DNA of 64,000 bases. It comes from CAYJLF01 sp964371055 (lineage in GTDB: Bacteria > Eisenbacteria > RBG-16-71-46 > CAIMUX01). Where the stretch lies: positions 62,001-126,000 of the forward strand of contig CAYJLF010000004.1 of NCBI GenBank assembly GCA_964371055.1. Direction: 5' to 3'. The notes beneath the pieces were generated by a model. The model saw nothing but the letters and a program-made list of their open reading frames with translations. It made no database searches and had not been told where the DNA came from. Every line of letters begins with the position of its first letter. The stretch's first letter is position 1. Of this stretch, positions 43,956 to 52,877 are shown one piece after another. Position numbers and translations under genes: made by a program.

Positions 43956-44735
43956 GTGAGCGGCACCGATCGCGAGGGGCGCCCGGGAGAAGACGGAACC
44001 GCTGCCTACCGGCCCCCGACGCCAGGCGATCCGGGGAGGCCGGGCCTCGCCGCCCGCCTGGCAAGGCTCTTCACCTCGCCCCGCACTGCCTTTCAGCCAC
44101 CTCTCGGGCGAAGCGTCTGGATCACCGCCCTGATCCTCCTGGCGGCGATGCAGTTCACCCAGGCCATCCTCCTCCGGGACATCACGCGTGAGCAGGTGAT
44201 CAGCGGGATCGAGCGGAACGACCGCATCGGCGAGGAACAGAAGGAGTCGATCATCGCGCAGATGGAGACCGGCTACGACGACCCCGGCCGTTTCGCCTTG
44301 CAGGCCCTCTGGGGAGTCATCGGAGCGCTCCTCGTCTCCTACCTGCTGGTGGCGCTGATCTACCACCTGGCGCTCAATTTCGGCCTCGGAGCCCGTGTCC
44401 CCTACGGCGAAGTCCTCGGCGTCGTCACCTTCAGCGCCCTCATCTTCCTGGTGCGGGACGCCCTCCGGCTGCCACTCATGATGTCGAAGGAGACGCTCTA
44501 CGTCTTCACCAGTCCCGCCGCCTTCATCGACCCGAACAACCGCCTCTTGCTCACGGTGCTCGATCGCTTCGATCTCTTCGCCCTCTTTCGCCTGGTCCTT
44601 TTGACCTTCGGACTGGCGTCGGTGAGCGGTCTCCCCCCGGCGCGGACGGTCGTCCCGGTGATCGTGATCTGGGTTCTGACGGGGTTGCTCGTCGTGGGCT
44701 TCATGCTCAGCCCGATCGGCAAGATGTTCGGCTGA
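43956..44735 (+). CDS. Yip1-domain membrane protein
   Basis: 259 residues from GTG, with AAGGAGAGG three to five bases upstream. A cytoplasmic N-terminal tail of about 50 residues (ARLARLFTSPRTAFQP is the typical Yip1 entry) is followed by about five membrane helices, including VWITALILLAAMQFTQAILL. Bacterial Yip1 proteins are common in deep-branching Gram-negatives and have no established role. It is transcribed divergently from the PEP-CTERM pair. Confidence 0.8.
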   Translation: MSGTDREGRPGEDGTAAYRPPTPGDPGRPGLAARLARLFTSPRTAFQPPLGRSVWITALILLAAMQFTQAILLRDITREQVISGIERNDRIGEEQKESIIAQMETGYDDPGRFALQALWGVIGALLVSYLLVALIYHLALNFGLGARVPYGEVLGVVTFSALIFLVRDALRLPLMMSKETLYVFTSPAAFIDPNNRLLLTVLDRFDLFALFRLVLLTFGLASVSGLPPARTVVPVIVIWVLTGLLVVGFMLSPIGKMFG

Positions 44736-44797
44736 GTCCAGTGTCCGCCGAACGGACGGACGCAGGCCGGAGCCCGCGGCGCGCCGGGCCGAGTGTC

Positions 44798-45331
44798 TCA
44801 GGAGGAGTCGCGCAGCAGCTTCAGGAAGGTTTCCTGCAGGAGCGCCTTCTCTTCGGCCCCTTCGTGCAGCACCTGGATCGACTTGACCGCCGAGCCCTCC
44901 GCGAGCGCCGCGAGGAAGCCGGCGATCATTTCGCGGACCGGGCCCTCCCGGCGGCCGTGCGCACCCTGGTAAAGCGGGTGAAAGACCATCGACGTCGCCT
45001 TGTCCCGCACCGCCCGATCGATGGCGGCCCGCACCGCGACTTCGCCGGCACCCGGGATCCAGTTCAGGTCCTGCCCCATGACGGCGGCGTGGTAGATCCA
45101 TCGATACCCCAAGGCCGCCCCCCCGGTCGCCACCACGAGGCCGGCTTCGACGGGTCCCTGCCGCACCGCTTCGATCTCGATCTCTTTGCCGAACCGCTTC
45201 TTGATTTCCAGGCCGGGCCCGGAGAGCATCCAGAAGTGGTCGTTGGCCGGAATCACAAGGACCTCTCCCTCGCGGGGCAGATCCGACGCGGCCAGCCACT
45301 CGATTCGCGTGCCCAGGATGCGGAATGCCAT
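44798..45331 (-). CDS. Macro-domain protein (atypical)
   Basis: 177 residues; GGAGG four bases before the ATG. The fold signature is recognisable: VIPANDHFWMLSGPGLEIKK replaces the usual VNAAN...GGGVD ADP-ribose loop, and VEAGLVVATGGAALGYRWIY matches the second loop. The N of NAAN is kept as AND, but the glycine loop is altered, so binding of ADP-ribose or a related nucleotide may differ. It is divergent from the AI-2E-type transporter gene with 62 bases between starts. Confidence 0.7.
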   Translation of the reverse strand: MAFRILGTRIEWLAASDLPREGEVLVIPANDHFWMLSGPGLEIKKRFGKEIEIEAVRQGPVEAGLVVATGGAALGYRWIYHAAVMGQDLNWIPGAGEVAVRAAIDRAVRDKATSMVFHPLYQGAHGRREGPVREMIAGFLAALAEGSAVKSIQVLHEGAEEKALLQETFLKLLRDSS

Positions 45332-45393
45332 CGCGCCTCCCCGCGCCACCTCCCCGCGCGCGGACGACCGCGTGGCCCGGGAGGTGCGTTGTC

Positions 45394-46746
45394 GTGATAC
45401 CGGTGCAGAAAGACCCCGCCCGAGGTGAAGGAGCACTCGTCCTCGCGCTCGGCGCTTCCCTCGCCCTCCTGCTCTGGACGGCGCAGCGCACGCTCGGCGC
45501 AGCAGTGCTCTTCGTGGCCTCCTGGATCCTCGGCAGTGCGTTGCCGGCCGGACCGGCGCGGCGGGCCGCGCGCGCCCTCCTGATTGCCGTTCTCGTCCTG
45601 TGGATTCTCCACCAGGCGCGGTGGGTTGTCTATCCCCTGGTCGCCGGTCTCCTGACCGCCTTCGTGCTCGCCCCGACCGTCGCGGGATTGACCCGCCGGG
45701 GCTTCCGCCGCCCGTTGGCGATCGCCCTCTGCCTGCTGCCGATCGGGTTGCTGGCGGGCCTGGCCCTCGTCCTCCTGATCCCGGCGCTGGCCCGGCAGAT
45801 CGAATTCATCATCAGCCGGCTGCCGGCGATGTACGCGTACGTCTCCGACCATCTCGACGCGCTGCGTGAGGTCGCTGGTCCCGTCGCACCGTTCGTGGAG
45901 CGGACAGCGGCTCCTGACAGAATCGGCGTCGCGGCCGGGATGGACAGCCTCGCGGCCGGGATGGACAGCCTCGCGGCGTCGGGCGGGGCGGGGGATGGAA
46001 CATCCCTCATCGGACAACTCGTCGGCCAGGCGGAGAATCTGCTGCGCGCGGCGCTCGGCCGCCTGTCGGATCTGGGCCGGGGAATCGGGCGGGCGGCGCA
46101 GTGGCTGGGGCTCTTGCTGCTCACACCGATCGTCGCCTGGCACCTGCTGGCCGACCAGGAGCGTCTGCGCGGCACCCTCATGGACTGGGTCCCGGCGCGG
46201 TGGCAGTCGCTGGTGGAGAGACTTTCGCAGGATCTTCAGTCGGCGCTCAGGGTCTACGTCCGCGGCCAGGTGCTGGTCGCCCTGGTCGAGGCGGTCCTCT
46301 TCTCGATCGTCTTCGCCATCGCGGGACTTCCTCAGCCGATCGCGCTCGGCCTGCTGGCCGGCCTCTTCTCCCTCATCCCCATCGTCGGATTCGGGCTGAC
46401 GATCGTCCTGGTGGCGCTCAACACCCTGACGGGGCCCGCTCCGTGGGCTTCCCTGATCAAGGCGGCGATCGGCCTCACGGTGATCAATGTCCTCGAAGGG
46501 CAGTTCCTCGTTCCGCGCATCCAGGGCACGGGCCTCGGCATCCATCCCCTCGCGGTTCTCCTGGGCGTGCTGCTGTTCGGCACCCTCTTTGGCTTTGCCG
46601 GGATGCTCCTGGCGGTGCCCGCCATGGGAGTCCTGCGGGGCCTTCTCCCGGCCTTCCTCGAGGCGTGGCGGGCGAGTTCCTCCTATCGCGGCGACGAGGT
46701 CTGCTCCGACCCCGGAGAGGAACCGCGGGCGCCGGGCGCCCGCTGA
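45394..46746 (+). CDS. AI-2E/PerM-family transporter
   Basis: 450 residues from GTG at 45394 with GGAGGT eight bases upstream. About eight transmembrane helices; the conserved region PQPIALGLLAGLFSLIPIVG and the segment VINVLEGQFLVPRIQG are diagnostic for the family (YdiK, PerM, TqsA). A soluble loop between helices 3 and 4 contains a perfect tandem duplication of seven residues (AAGMDSL twice). Family members export autoinducer-2 or act as cation antiporters; the substrate here is unknown. Confidence 0.87.
   Translation: MIPVQKDPARGEGALVLALGASLALLLWTAQRTLGAAVLFVASWILGSALPAGPARRAARALLIAVLVLWILHQARWVVYPLVAGLLTAFVLAPTVAGLTRRGFRRPLAIALCLLPIGLLAGLALVLLIPALARQIEFIISRLPAMYAYVSDHLDALREVAGPVAPFVERTAAPDRIGVAAGMDSLAAGMDSLAASGGAGDGTSLIGQLVGQAENLLRAALGRLSDLGRGIGRAAQWLGLLLLTPIVAWHLLADQERLRGTLMDWVPARWQSLVERLSQDLQSALRVYVRGQVLVALVEAVLFSIVFAIAGLPQPIALGLLAGLFSLIPIVGFGLTIVLVALNTLTGPAPWASLIKAAIGLTVINVLEGQFLVPRIQGTGLGIHPLAVLLGVLLFGTLFGFAGMLLAVPAMGVLRGLLPAFLEAWRASSSYRGDEVCSDPGEEPRAPGAR
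45931..45972. repeat. Perfect 21-bp tandem duplication inside the transporter gene
   Basis: Two identical copies of a 21-bp unit starting GCGGCCGGGATGG lie head to tail and keep the reading frame, giving AAGMDSL twice. A recent slippage event is the simplest explanation. Confidence 0.95.
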
Positions 46747-46822
46747 CCGCGAGCCGGAGTCGGACGAAAGAGGCGGAACGGGCGGAGCGGCCACGGATCG
46801 AGATCCCCTCGATCCCTCGGTG

Positions 46823-47380
46823 TCAGATGTCCTGGCCGCGCGGAACCGGCCGGGGCGGGCCGTGTCGGAAGGGAATCGCCTGCCAGCGGTCGACCAGGTG
46901 CCGGGTGGCTGGAGGCGGCAGGACGGCGGCGGCCAGGGGACGGAGCAGCGGACCGAGCCAGGGAAGCACGCGGGTCTGGGCCAGCGTGCCGCTTCCGACC
47001 GGCGAGACGACCGCCATCGCTCCGGCGAGGACCAGCACCAGGATCAGCCCCCGAACGGCGCCCAGACCGGCTCCGAGAAACCGGCTGAGTCCGGGGACCT
47101 TCTTTCCTTCCCACGCCGACGCGAAGAGCCGTCCGAAGAGCGTGAAGAGGAAAAGCACGAGCACGAGGATCACGGCGAAGACGATCCCGTACACCACGGA
47201 TGAACTCTGCAGGAACCCGGGGCCCTGCGCCAGGGCGACGGGGGTGAAGCGAAAGCCTGCGACCGTTCCCGCGACGAGACCCGCGAGGGCGAAGATTTCC
47301 CGGAAGAACCCGTTGCGAACGCCGGCGGCCACGGTGAGCAGAAAGCAGAGGACCAGGGCTACGTCGATGAGAATCGGCAT
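46823..47380 (-). CDS. CvpA-family membrane protein
   Basis: 185 residues with four hydrophobic helices. The N-terminal IDVALVLCFLLTVAAGVRNGF and LAGLVAGTVAGF, and LGAGLGAVRGLILVLVLAGA before the last helix, match the CvpA/colicin V production family. The C-terminal 40 residues are polar and Pro/Arg-rich. CvpA proteins affect envelope stability and export in other bacteria by an unknown mechanism. Confidence 0.82.
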   Translation of the reverse strand: MPILIDVALVLCFLLTVAAGVRNGFFREIFALAGLVAGTVAGFRFTPVALAQGPGFLQSSSVVYGIVFAVILVLVLFLFTLFGRLFASAWEGKKVPGLSRFLGAGLGAVRGLILVLVLAGAMAVVSPVGSGTLAQTRVLPWLGPLLRPLAAAVLPPPATRHLVDRWQAIPFRHGPPRPVPRGQDI

Positions 47381-47417
47381 GGGACCTCCCCCGGAGCGAC
47401 TCGGCTGTCGGACGAAC

Positions 47418-48236
47418 TCAGGATCCGGATCCGTCCCCGATCTGGACCAGGACGGTGTCGCCCTTGCCCGCCCCGAGACGACGTTCGGCGCGTCCCTCGC
47501 GGACGGCGATCTCGAGCAGATCGTGGCTGTTGAAGAGCGCGAGAGTCCGTCCGCGATCCTGGTCGGAATAGGTTCGGGAGATCCGGTCGACGGCCTTGCC
47601 GTTCAGCTCGATGCGCACGCGGCGCCCCCGCACCGTCTCGTCGAACTGCCGCCGGGTGATGTTTGAGACCACGTTGCCGAAGCTGTCGATGTGGACGACC
47701 TCGCCGCGGATCTGATCGCCCCAGATCCTCGGCCGCGGGGCCTCGAGCTGGACCGGATCGTCGAGCTGTGGCCCGAACTCGGCCGGATCGACTCCCCGCG
47801 CTAGGTAGGCGGCCACCGGCGCGAAGACGTCCCGCCCGTGAAACGTGTCGCTGATTCCGGGCAGGAGATACCGCGGCTCGGAAATGCGGCGGATCCGGGC
47901 CTCGGGATCGGACTCGAGCAGATGGGTGAAGGCGCCGTTGTCGGGACCGACGAAGAAGTGCTCCCGTCCGGCGACCAAAAGGGGCCGGCGCTCTCCGCCC
48001 ACCCCGGGGTCGACGATGACGAGGTGCACGGCCCCGATCGGGAAGTACCGGTAGGCGCTCCCCACGATCAGCGCCGCCTCGAGCACGTCCTGCGGGGTGA
48101 TCTGGTGGGTGATGTCGACCAGGGTCGCCTGGGGGAAGATCCGCAGGATCACCCCTTTCATCGTGCCGACGTAGCTGTCCTTCAGTCCGAAGTCGGTTGT
48201 GAGCGTGATCACTCCGCAGGCCGGCAGCATGATCAC
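47418..48236 (-). CDS. S-adenosylmethionine hydroxide adenosyltransferase (DUF62)
   Basis: 272 residues. GTG at 48236 overlaps the cutA stop (GTGA) and has GGGAG five bases upstream. Family motifs: TTDFGLKDSYVGTMKG, IVDPGVGGERRPL, VGPDNGAF and the C-terminal HIDSFGNVVSNI. Enzymes of this group hydrolyse SAM to adenosine and methionine using water or hydroxide, related to fluorinase. It may tune SAM levels. Coupling with cutA is unexplained. Confidence 0.9.
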   Translation of the reverse strand: MIMLPACGVITLTTDFGLKDSYVGTMKGVILRIFPQATLVDITHQITPQDVLEAALIVGSAYRYFPIGAVHLVIVDPGVGGERRPLLVAGREHFFVGPDNGAFTHLLESDPEARIRRISEPRYLLPGISDTFHGRDVFAPVAAYLARGVDPAEFGPQLDDPVQLEAPRPRIWGDQIRGEVVHIDSFGNVVSNITRRQFDETVRGRRVRIELNGKAVDRISRTYSDQDRGRTLALFNSHDLLEIAVREGRAERRLGAGKGDTVLVQIGDGSGS

Positions 48237-48568
48237 TCGCTCTCCCGCACGCGGCCGGTCGACTCGCCGAGCCAACGCAGAAAGGGCTCACCGCCGTCAC
48301 GCACCGGCAGCACGAGAAACTCCGGAATCTCGTAAGGGTGAACACGCAGAAGATGCGCCTTCAGTTCCTCCACGCGCTCTCCCGTCGTCTTCATCATGAG
48401 GAGCATCTCTCCGTCTTCCTCCACGCGCCCGCTCCAGCGGTAGACAGAAACCAGACCGGGAAAACAGGTGACGCAGGCCGCGAGGCGCGCTTCCACCAGC
48501 TCGCGCGCGATCCGGCGCCCCTGCTCGGCGTTGCCGATGGTCGTGAGGACGATGAGAGGTTCCATCAT
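48233..48568 (-). CDS. cutA: CutA-family divalent cation tolerance protein
   Basis: 111 residues, trimeric ferredoxin-like fold. Signatures: VLTTIGNAEQGRRIARELVEARLAACV (split here as TTIGNAEQGRRIA and ARLAACV), YRWSGRVEEDGEMLLMMKT, and VHPYEIPEFLVLPV. CutA proteins bind metal ions and are linked to copper tolerance, though their mechanism is unsettled. The ATG at 48568 follows GGAGG at nine bases; an adjacent second ATG is also possible. Confidence 0.93.
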   Translation of the reverse strand: MMEPLIVLTTIGNAEQGRRIARELVEARLAACVTCFPGLVSVYRWSGRVEEDGEMLLMMKTTGERVEELKAHLLRVHPYEIPEFLVLPVRDGGEPFLRWLGESTGRVRESE

Positions 48569-48723
48569 GGCGGGGTTCCTCCGTTGCGGCGGGAGCATAC
48601 GGAGGGAGGCCGGCGGGGTCAAGGCGCCTGAGCGGCCGAGGACGGGCAGGTCGACGGGCGCGGCGGATCTTCCGGAGCGAGGAGGGAGAGGAGCGAAAGG
48701 GGGCGCAGAACGGGCAGAGAGAA

Positions 48724-48749
48724 GCGGCCCGATGAATTCACCGGGCCGC
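48724..48749 (-). terminator. Hairpin terminator after the basic 126-residue gene
   Basis: GCGGCCCG pairs with CGGGCCGC, and the interior TGAATTCA is itself a palindrome, giving a nearly complete 26-base dyad. The minus-strand tail (TTCTCTCTG) is pyrimidine-rich. It lies 22 bases past the stop codon. Confidence 0.6.
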
Positions 48750-48770
48750 CTCTCGAGAACCGGTGCCCGC

Positions 48771-49151
48771 TCAGGCGGCCCGCTTGCGGGTGAAGCGGGT
48801 CGTCGCGTACTGCGTCCGGTTGTTCGTCGCCTTCTGCGTGGTGCGACGCGGACGGGGCTTGTTCGTGGTGTAACGCGTGGTCTGCGTCGAGGTGTAGTTC
48901 TTCGCCGTGGCGGGCTTGTACCCGGCCTTCGGGCCGAACTGCTTGGTCTCGGTGTAGTTCTGCTTCCAAGCCGTCCGGAACTGCGTCCAGTCGACCAGCA
49001 TGACCTTCTGCGTGGCGGTCGGCTTCCACCAGACCCACGGCACGCCGTTCTTCTGCGCGAAGTTGGTCACGGTGCGGCTCGAGTTGCAGCCCTTGAGGTT
49101 CTTCGCCACGATCTGTCGCGGGTGAACCATGTTGACCTGATACTTGTTCAT
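48771..49151 (-). CDS. Small basic protein with Thr/Asn/Lys-rich tail, possibly DNA-binding
   Basis: 126 residues; GGGGGTG eight to twelve bases before the ATG. Not recognised. The first 65 residues (VAKNLKGCNSSRTVTNFAQK, then VPWVWWKPTATQKVMLVDW) look like a compact winged-helix or excisionase-like domain. The second half is low-complexity: Thr, Asn, Gln, Lys and Arg dominate (TSTQTTRYTTNKPRPRRTTQ) and only one Asp and one Glu occur in the whole chain. The composition is unlike every neighbour. A nucleic-acid-binding role is inferred from charge; phage or mobile origin is possible. It has its own terminator. Confidence 0.65.
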   Translation of the reverse strand: MNKYQVNMVHPRQIVAKNLKGCNSSRTVTNFAQKNGVPWVWWKPTATQKVMLVDWTQFRTAWKQNYTETKQFGPKAGYKPATAKNYTSTQTTRYTTNKPRPRRTTQKATNNRTQYATTRFTRKRAA

Positions 49152-49246
49152 CAGAGCACCCCCTTCCGGACTTGCGTCCTTCTGAGGGATTCGGTCTCCA
49201 CCGCGCCGGGCTTGAGCATCTTTCGCGGAAAAAGCCGACCCGGGAC

Positions 49247-50554
49247 TCAGCGGACCCCGCGAAATCGGTACTCCCAGGTCTGCCAGACCAGGCGGCTGAC
49301 CGGTCCCCAGAGCGGAAGAGGGCCGCGCTTCGCCCACCCGGTCGTGTCGCCGCCGGCCAGGCTGAGGGTCTCCGCCGATCCGCCGCCGGCGAGCCGGAGC
49401 GTCAGCAGAGGGCCGGAGGGACGGTCCGAGGAGTCTGGCCACCGCAGCCACTGGAGCGCGGCGAGCGCGGCCACGTCCCGCTCGATCATCGCGGCGTCGG
49501 CGGGCACCGCACCCGGATCCCGGACCCACCCCTCGGCCGAACGACGGTAGGACCCGCCCGGGCGGGGAGCGAGCAGGCTCACCGTGTCGATCGCCGCGGC
49601 GGCGATCCGCACGAGGTGCCGGTCGGCCAGGCTCGGCCAACCGTCGACGAGCTGGCGAAAGTAGTCGCTGCCGAGGATGGCCGGGAGGGTCCGTCCGGAG
49701 GGACGCACATAGACGCCGCGCCCGTCCGGGGTGGTCCTCCCTACGCTTACCGTCTCTGCGCGATCGCCCTGGTAGAGGATCCAGATCACGCGCGGCGCGT
49801 CGAGTCCGTGCTCGGTTGGATCGCTCTCTGGCCGCGGGAATCCGATCAGGTTCGGCCCCCGAAGCTGCTGGACCACCTGGTTGATCCGCAGCGGATCGAG
49901 CTGAAGCCCCGCGGGCTCGCGGGCTACCCAGCGCTCGGCCCCGAGGCGGCGGGCACGCAGGGATCGCGCCCCCGCCCGGACCTCGATCGAGTCGGGAGGA
50001 CCGGCGCGAAGCGGCGCCGGCACCGGATCGCGCAGCGTGAAGTCGGCCGGGGCGAAAAACTTCCCCACCGTGAACTCGTCCAGCACGACGACGGGCGCCC
50101 CCGCACCTTCGAGGGCGCCGTAGACCTGGCCGCCGACCGGAGTCGGGTCGCCGATCCGCAGCGACCAGAGACGTCCGTCAGCATCGGTGATCGCGACCCC
50201 GCGCCGCGGCGGGGTCAGGCCGAACGCCGGCCCGACTTCGTCCGGGAGGACCCGCAGCGCGGCGATCGACCGCGCTTGGCGGCGCACTTCCTCGACGAAG
50301 AGCGGATCGGCCCGGTCGTGGAACGGATGGATGACCCAGTAGTCCTCTCCCCGACGCGTCACCACCAGGCTGTCGCCCCCGCTCGTGAAGACGAGCCGAT
50401 CCAGGGCGGCGAACTCGGGCCCGGCGGAGATCCGTGCCGCAGGCAGGGTCTCGGCGGTGGGCCGGCGGCCCCGCGTGGCCCAGACGACGGCCAGGGCCAA
50501 CCCGACCAGCAGAACGGCGCGGGTCACGGCGGTGCGGGTCACGCGCAGGCTCAT
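49247..50554 (-). CDS. DUF4340-domain protein of the GldG-type ABC system
   Basis: 435 residues. A single N-terminal hydrophobic segment (VTRAVLLVGLALAVVWA) anchors a periplasmic domain with several repeats of the DUF4340 unit (YWVIHPFHDRADP and WVAREPAGLQLDPLRINQVV share the W.I..P....D...I pattern). The start overlaps the end of the GldG-like gene by four bases. DUF4340 proteins nearly always follow gldF-gldG and probably form part of the same envelope complex; the function is not known. Confidence 0.82.
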   Translation of the reverse strand: MSLRVTRTAVTRAVLLVGLALAVVWATRGRRPTAETLPAARISAGPEFAALDRLVFTSGGDSLVVTRRGEDYWVIHPFHDRADPLFVEEVRRQARSIAALRVLPDEVGPAFGLTPPRRGVAITDADGRLWSLRIGDPTPVGGQVYGALEGAGAPVVVLDEFTVGKFFAPADFTLRDPVPAPLRAGPPDSIEVRAGARSLRARRLGAERWVAREPAGLQLDPLRINQVVQQLRGPNLIGFPRPESDPTEHGLDAPRVIWILYQGDRAETVSVGRTTPDGRGVYVRPSGRTLPAILGSDYFRQLVDGWPSLADRHLVRIAAAAIDTVSLLAPRPGGSYRRSAEGWVRDPGAVPADAAMIERDVAALAALQWLRWPDSSDRPSGPLLTLRLAGGGSAETLSLAGGDTTGWAKRGPLPLWGPVSRLVWQTWEYRFRGVR

Positions 50555-52083
50555 CGTCGCCGCAGCCAGACCAGGAGGCCGAGGGCGAAGAGCGCGAACG
50601 GAAGAAGGATCTGCACGACGGTGAAGATGACCCGGAACCCGGTCAGCCCCACCCGCAGCGGGGTGCCGCCGGCATCGATGGGCGGAAAGGTCAGCGGGTA
50701 CTCCACCTCCGCCAGCCAGGAGATGGCGCGGACCGTGAACTGGGCGTTGCCGTAGAGGCCGATCGTGTCATCGCGCAGGAGATCGCTGTCGCCCACGACG
50801 AGCAGGCGCGCGGCGCTCTTTTCGGGAATCGCTCGATCGTTCGTCTCCGGCCCCGGCGGAACGGGCCACTCGAGAGCCACGCCGAGCGGCTGGATCCCGG
50901 AGAGAGAGCGGTCGGCGCCCACGGCACCCTCCCCCTCGACCAGAAGCCGCGCGCTGGGAGCGCTCTTCAGGACATCGCCTCCCGCTGTCCCCAGGATCGG
51001 CGCCGCCTGCAGTCCGACGCGGGTCGCGCCGCGCAGCACGATCGCCGAAGTCAAACCGTGACTGATCGGGTGCTCTCCGAGCGACTGCACCGCGATCGTC
51101 TCCGGGCCCAGGCCGACCGACCGGGTCAGCGGTCCGTCATCCCGAATGCGCCGCCCGTCGACCTGGATCCCACGTCCGTCGATCAGCTGCTCGAGGCCGG
51201 TGGGACGCTCGGGGTCGACGAAGACACCCAGGCGACCGCCGCGGTCGAGGAAACGGCCGATCGATCCGATCTCGCCCGGCAGCAACGGCACGGCCGGACC
51301 CGTCACGAGAAGCACGCGCAGACCCGGCGGCGGCTCGGCGAGATCGGCCAGGGCGATCCGGCGTGGCGACAGCCCGGACCGCTCCAGCACCCGCCGCAGC
51401 TCCGAGAACCCCGCCCTGCCTCCTCCGGTCTCGCCATGCCCCTCCAGGAGACCGACGATCGGCCGCCGCGGATCGCGCACGCGCAGGATCGCGCTCGTCA
51501 GTTCGGATTCCGACAGCTCGCTCACGATCTCGCGGACCGAGTCGGACCGCACCAGGATCCCATTCGTGAATTCGATTCCGAGGGACCGGGCCAGCTCCGG
51601 CTCCCGCTCCGGGTCGAGTCGCCGCGTGCGGATGCCTCGTCCTTCACTCCGGTAGATGCGGAGAATCGAGGCGGCCTGAGAGGCGGCGGGGGCCGACTCC
51701 CGATAGACCGCGATCAGCTCGACCTCGGCCCCCGGATGGGCGAGGGCTTCGCGGGAGATATCGCTCAGGCTGTTCAGGCCCCGTCGCGAGAGATCGACCC
51801 GCGTCTCCCGCTGGGCGAGGCCGACCGCGAGGACCATGAGCACCGCGCCCAGGAGGACGAGCGTGAGGAAAGGGCCGGGCTCGGCGACACGCTGCATCCG
51901 CCGCAGAAAGCGGATGGAGGAACGCCAGCTGCGGACCAGGGCCCAGGCGAGACCGGTCAGGCCGGCGACGGTCAGCAGACGCGGCAGGTACGTCTCTGTC
52001 CCCGCGACCGACGCGACGAGGCCGGCGCCGACGAGGAGCGCGACACTCAGGCCGAACCAGGGCAGAGGGCGTCGTTCCTTCAT
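50551..52083 (-). CDS. GldG-like ABC-transporter auxiliary protein
   Basis: 510 residues. Two or three N-terminal helices, a large periplasmic domain of the ABC_transp_aux type (VDLSRRGLNSLSDIS, GLLEGHGETGGG, RFLDRGGRLGVFVDPE), and a C-terminal helix (ILLPFALFALGLLVWLRRR). In Bacteroidetes GldG works with GldA and GldF in gliding; elsewhere the same set has no known role. It lies nine bases after the permease gene. Confidence 0.85.
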   Translation of the reverse strand: MKERRPLPWFGLSVALLVGAGLVASVAGTETYLPRLLTVAGLTGLAWALVRSWRSSIRFLRRMQRVAEPGPFLTLVLLGAVLMVLAVGLAQRETRVDLSRRGLNSLSDISREALAHPGAEVELIAVYRESAPAASQAASILRIYRSEGRGIRTRRLDPEREPELARSLGIEFTNGILVRSDSVREIVSELSESELTSAILRVRDPRRPIVGLLEGHGETGGGRAGFSELRRVLERSGLSPRRIALADLAEPPPGLRVLLVTGPAVPLLPGEIGSIGRFLDRGGRLGVFVDPERPTGLEQLIDGRGIQVDGRRIRDDGPLTRSVGLGPETIAVQSLGEHPISHGLTSAIVLRGATRVGLQAAPILGTAGGDVLKSAPSARLLVEGEGAVGADRSLSGIQPLGVALEWPVPPGPETNDRAIPEKSAARLLVVGDSDLLRDDTIGLYGNAQFTVRAISWLAEVEYPLTFPPIDAGGTPLRVGLTGFRVIFTVVQILLPFALFALGLLVWLRRR

Positions 52084-52091
52084 GTCAGCGC

Positions 52092-52877
52092 CTATCCCTG
52101 CCAGCGCACGAGGTCGAGTCCCCGCAGCGCGGCGGCCGACAGGAGCAGGATCGCACCCAGGAAGAAGGCCACGTGACCGAGGTCGAGCGTGCCGCGGGCA
52201 AAGTCGGCATACCTCTCCATGACCGAGACGAACGCCACCACGGCGGCACCCGCGTCGCTGGAAGGACGCATCGCCGCCGGTCCGATGGCGACCGCCAGCA
52301 GAGTGCCGAGGCTGAGGACGGCAGCTTCGACCTGGGAGCGGCTGAGAGCCGAGAGGAGGATGCCGACGGCGCAGAACAGCGTGCCCAGCAGCAGAAGACC
52401 GAGCACCCCGGCCGCCGCCGCGCTCCAGTCGGGGGTGGTGACGATGGCCAGCACCACCGCGTGCGGAATCAGGATCGAGAGACAGACCAGGAGCGCAAGC
52501 CAGGCACCGGCGAGCTTTCCCGCGACCACCTCGAAACCCCGGACCGGCTGGCCGAGAAGGAGCTCGAGGGAACCGCTGCGCCGCTCCTCGGCGAAGCTGC
52601 GCATGGTGAGGAGCGGGACGAAGAAGGCCAGAATCGAGCCGAGGTTGAGCAGGAGGGGCTGGATGACCGCGTCGTTGACGTGGATGCCGACCTGGCCGCC
52701 CTGCAGGCGGCCCGACTGCGCGAGATTCAGCAACGCCTCGCGGTACTGAAACAGCAGGCTCACGAGGAGCATTCCCGCGACCAGCCAGAAGGTCCCGATC
52801 ACCAGGTATCCGGCGGGGGAATCGAACAGCGCCCGCACCTCGCGCCGGGCGATCCGGCCGACCAGGGACACGCTCAT
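52092..52877 (-). CDS. ABC-2 type permease (GldF-like)
   Basis: 261 residues with six hydrophobic helices. The start MSVSLVGRIARREVRALFDSP is typical of GldF/ABC-2 subunits, and TMRSFAEERRSGSLELLL is the conserved coupling segment after helix 2. ATG at 52877 overlaps the ATPase stop (ATGA). It forms the membrane channel for the ATPase encoded upstream. Substrate unknown. Confidence 0.88.
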   Translation of the reverse strand: MSVSLVGRIARREVRALFDSPAGYLVIGTFWLVAGMLLVSLLFQYREALLNLAQSGRLQGGQVGIHVNDAVIQPLLLNLGSILAFFVPLLTMRSFAEERRSGSLELLLGQPVRGFEVVAGKLAGAWLALLVCLSILIPHAVVLAIVTTPDWSAAAAGVLGLLLLGTLFCAVGILLSALSRSQVEAAVLSLGTLLAVAIGPAAMRPSSDAGAAVVAFVSVMERYADFARGTLDLGHVAFFLGAILLLSAAALRGLDLVRWQG

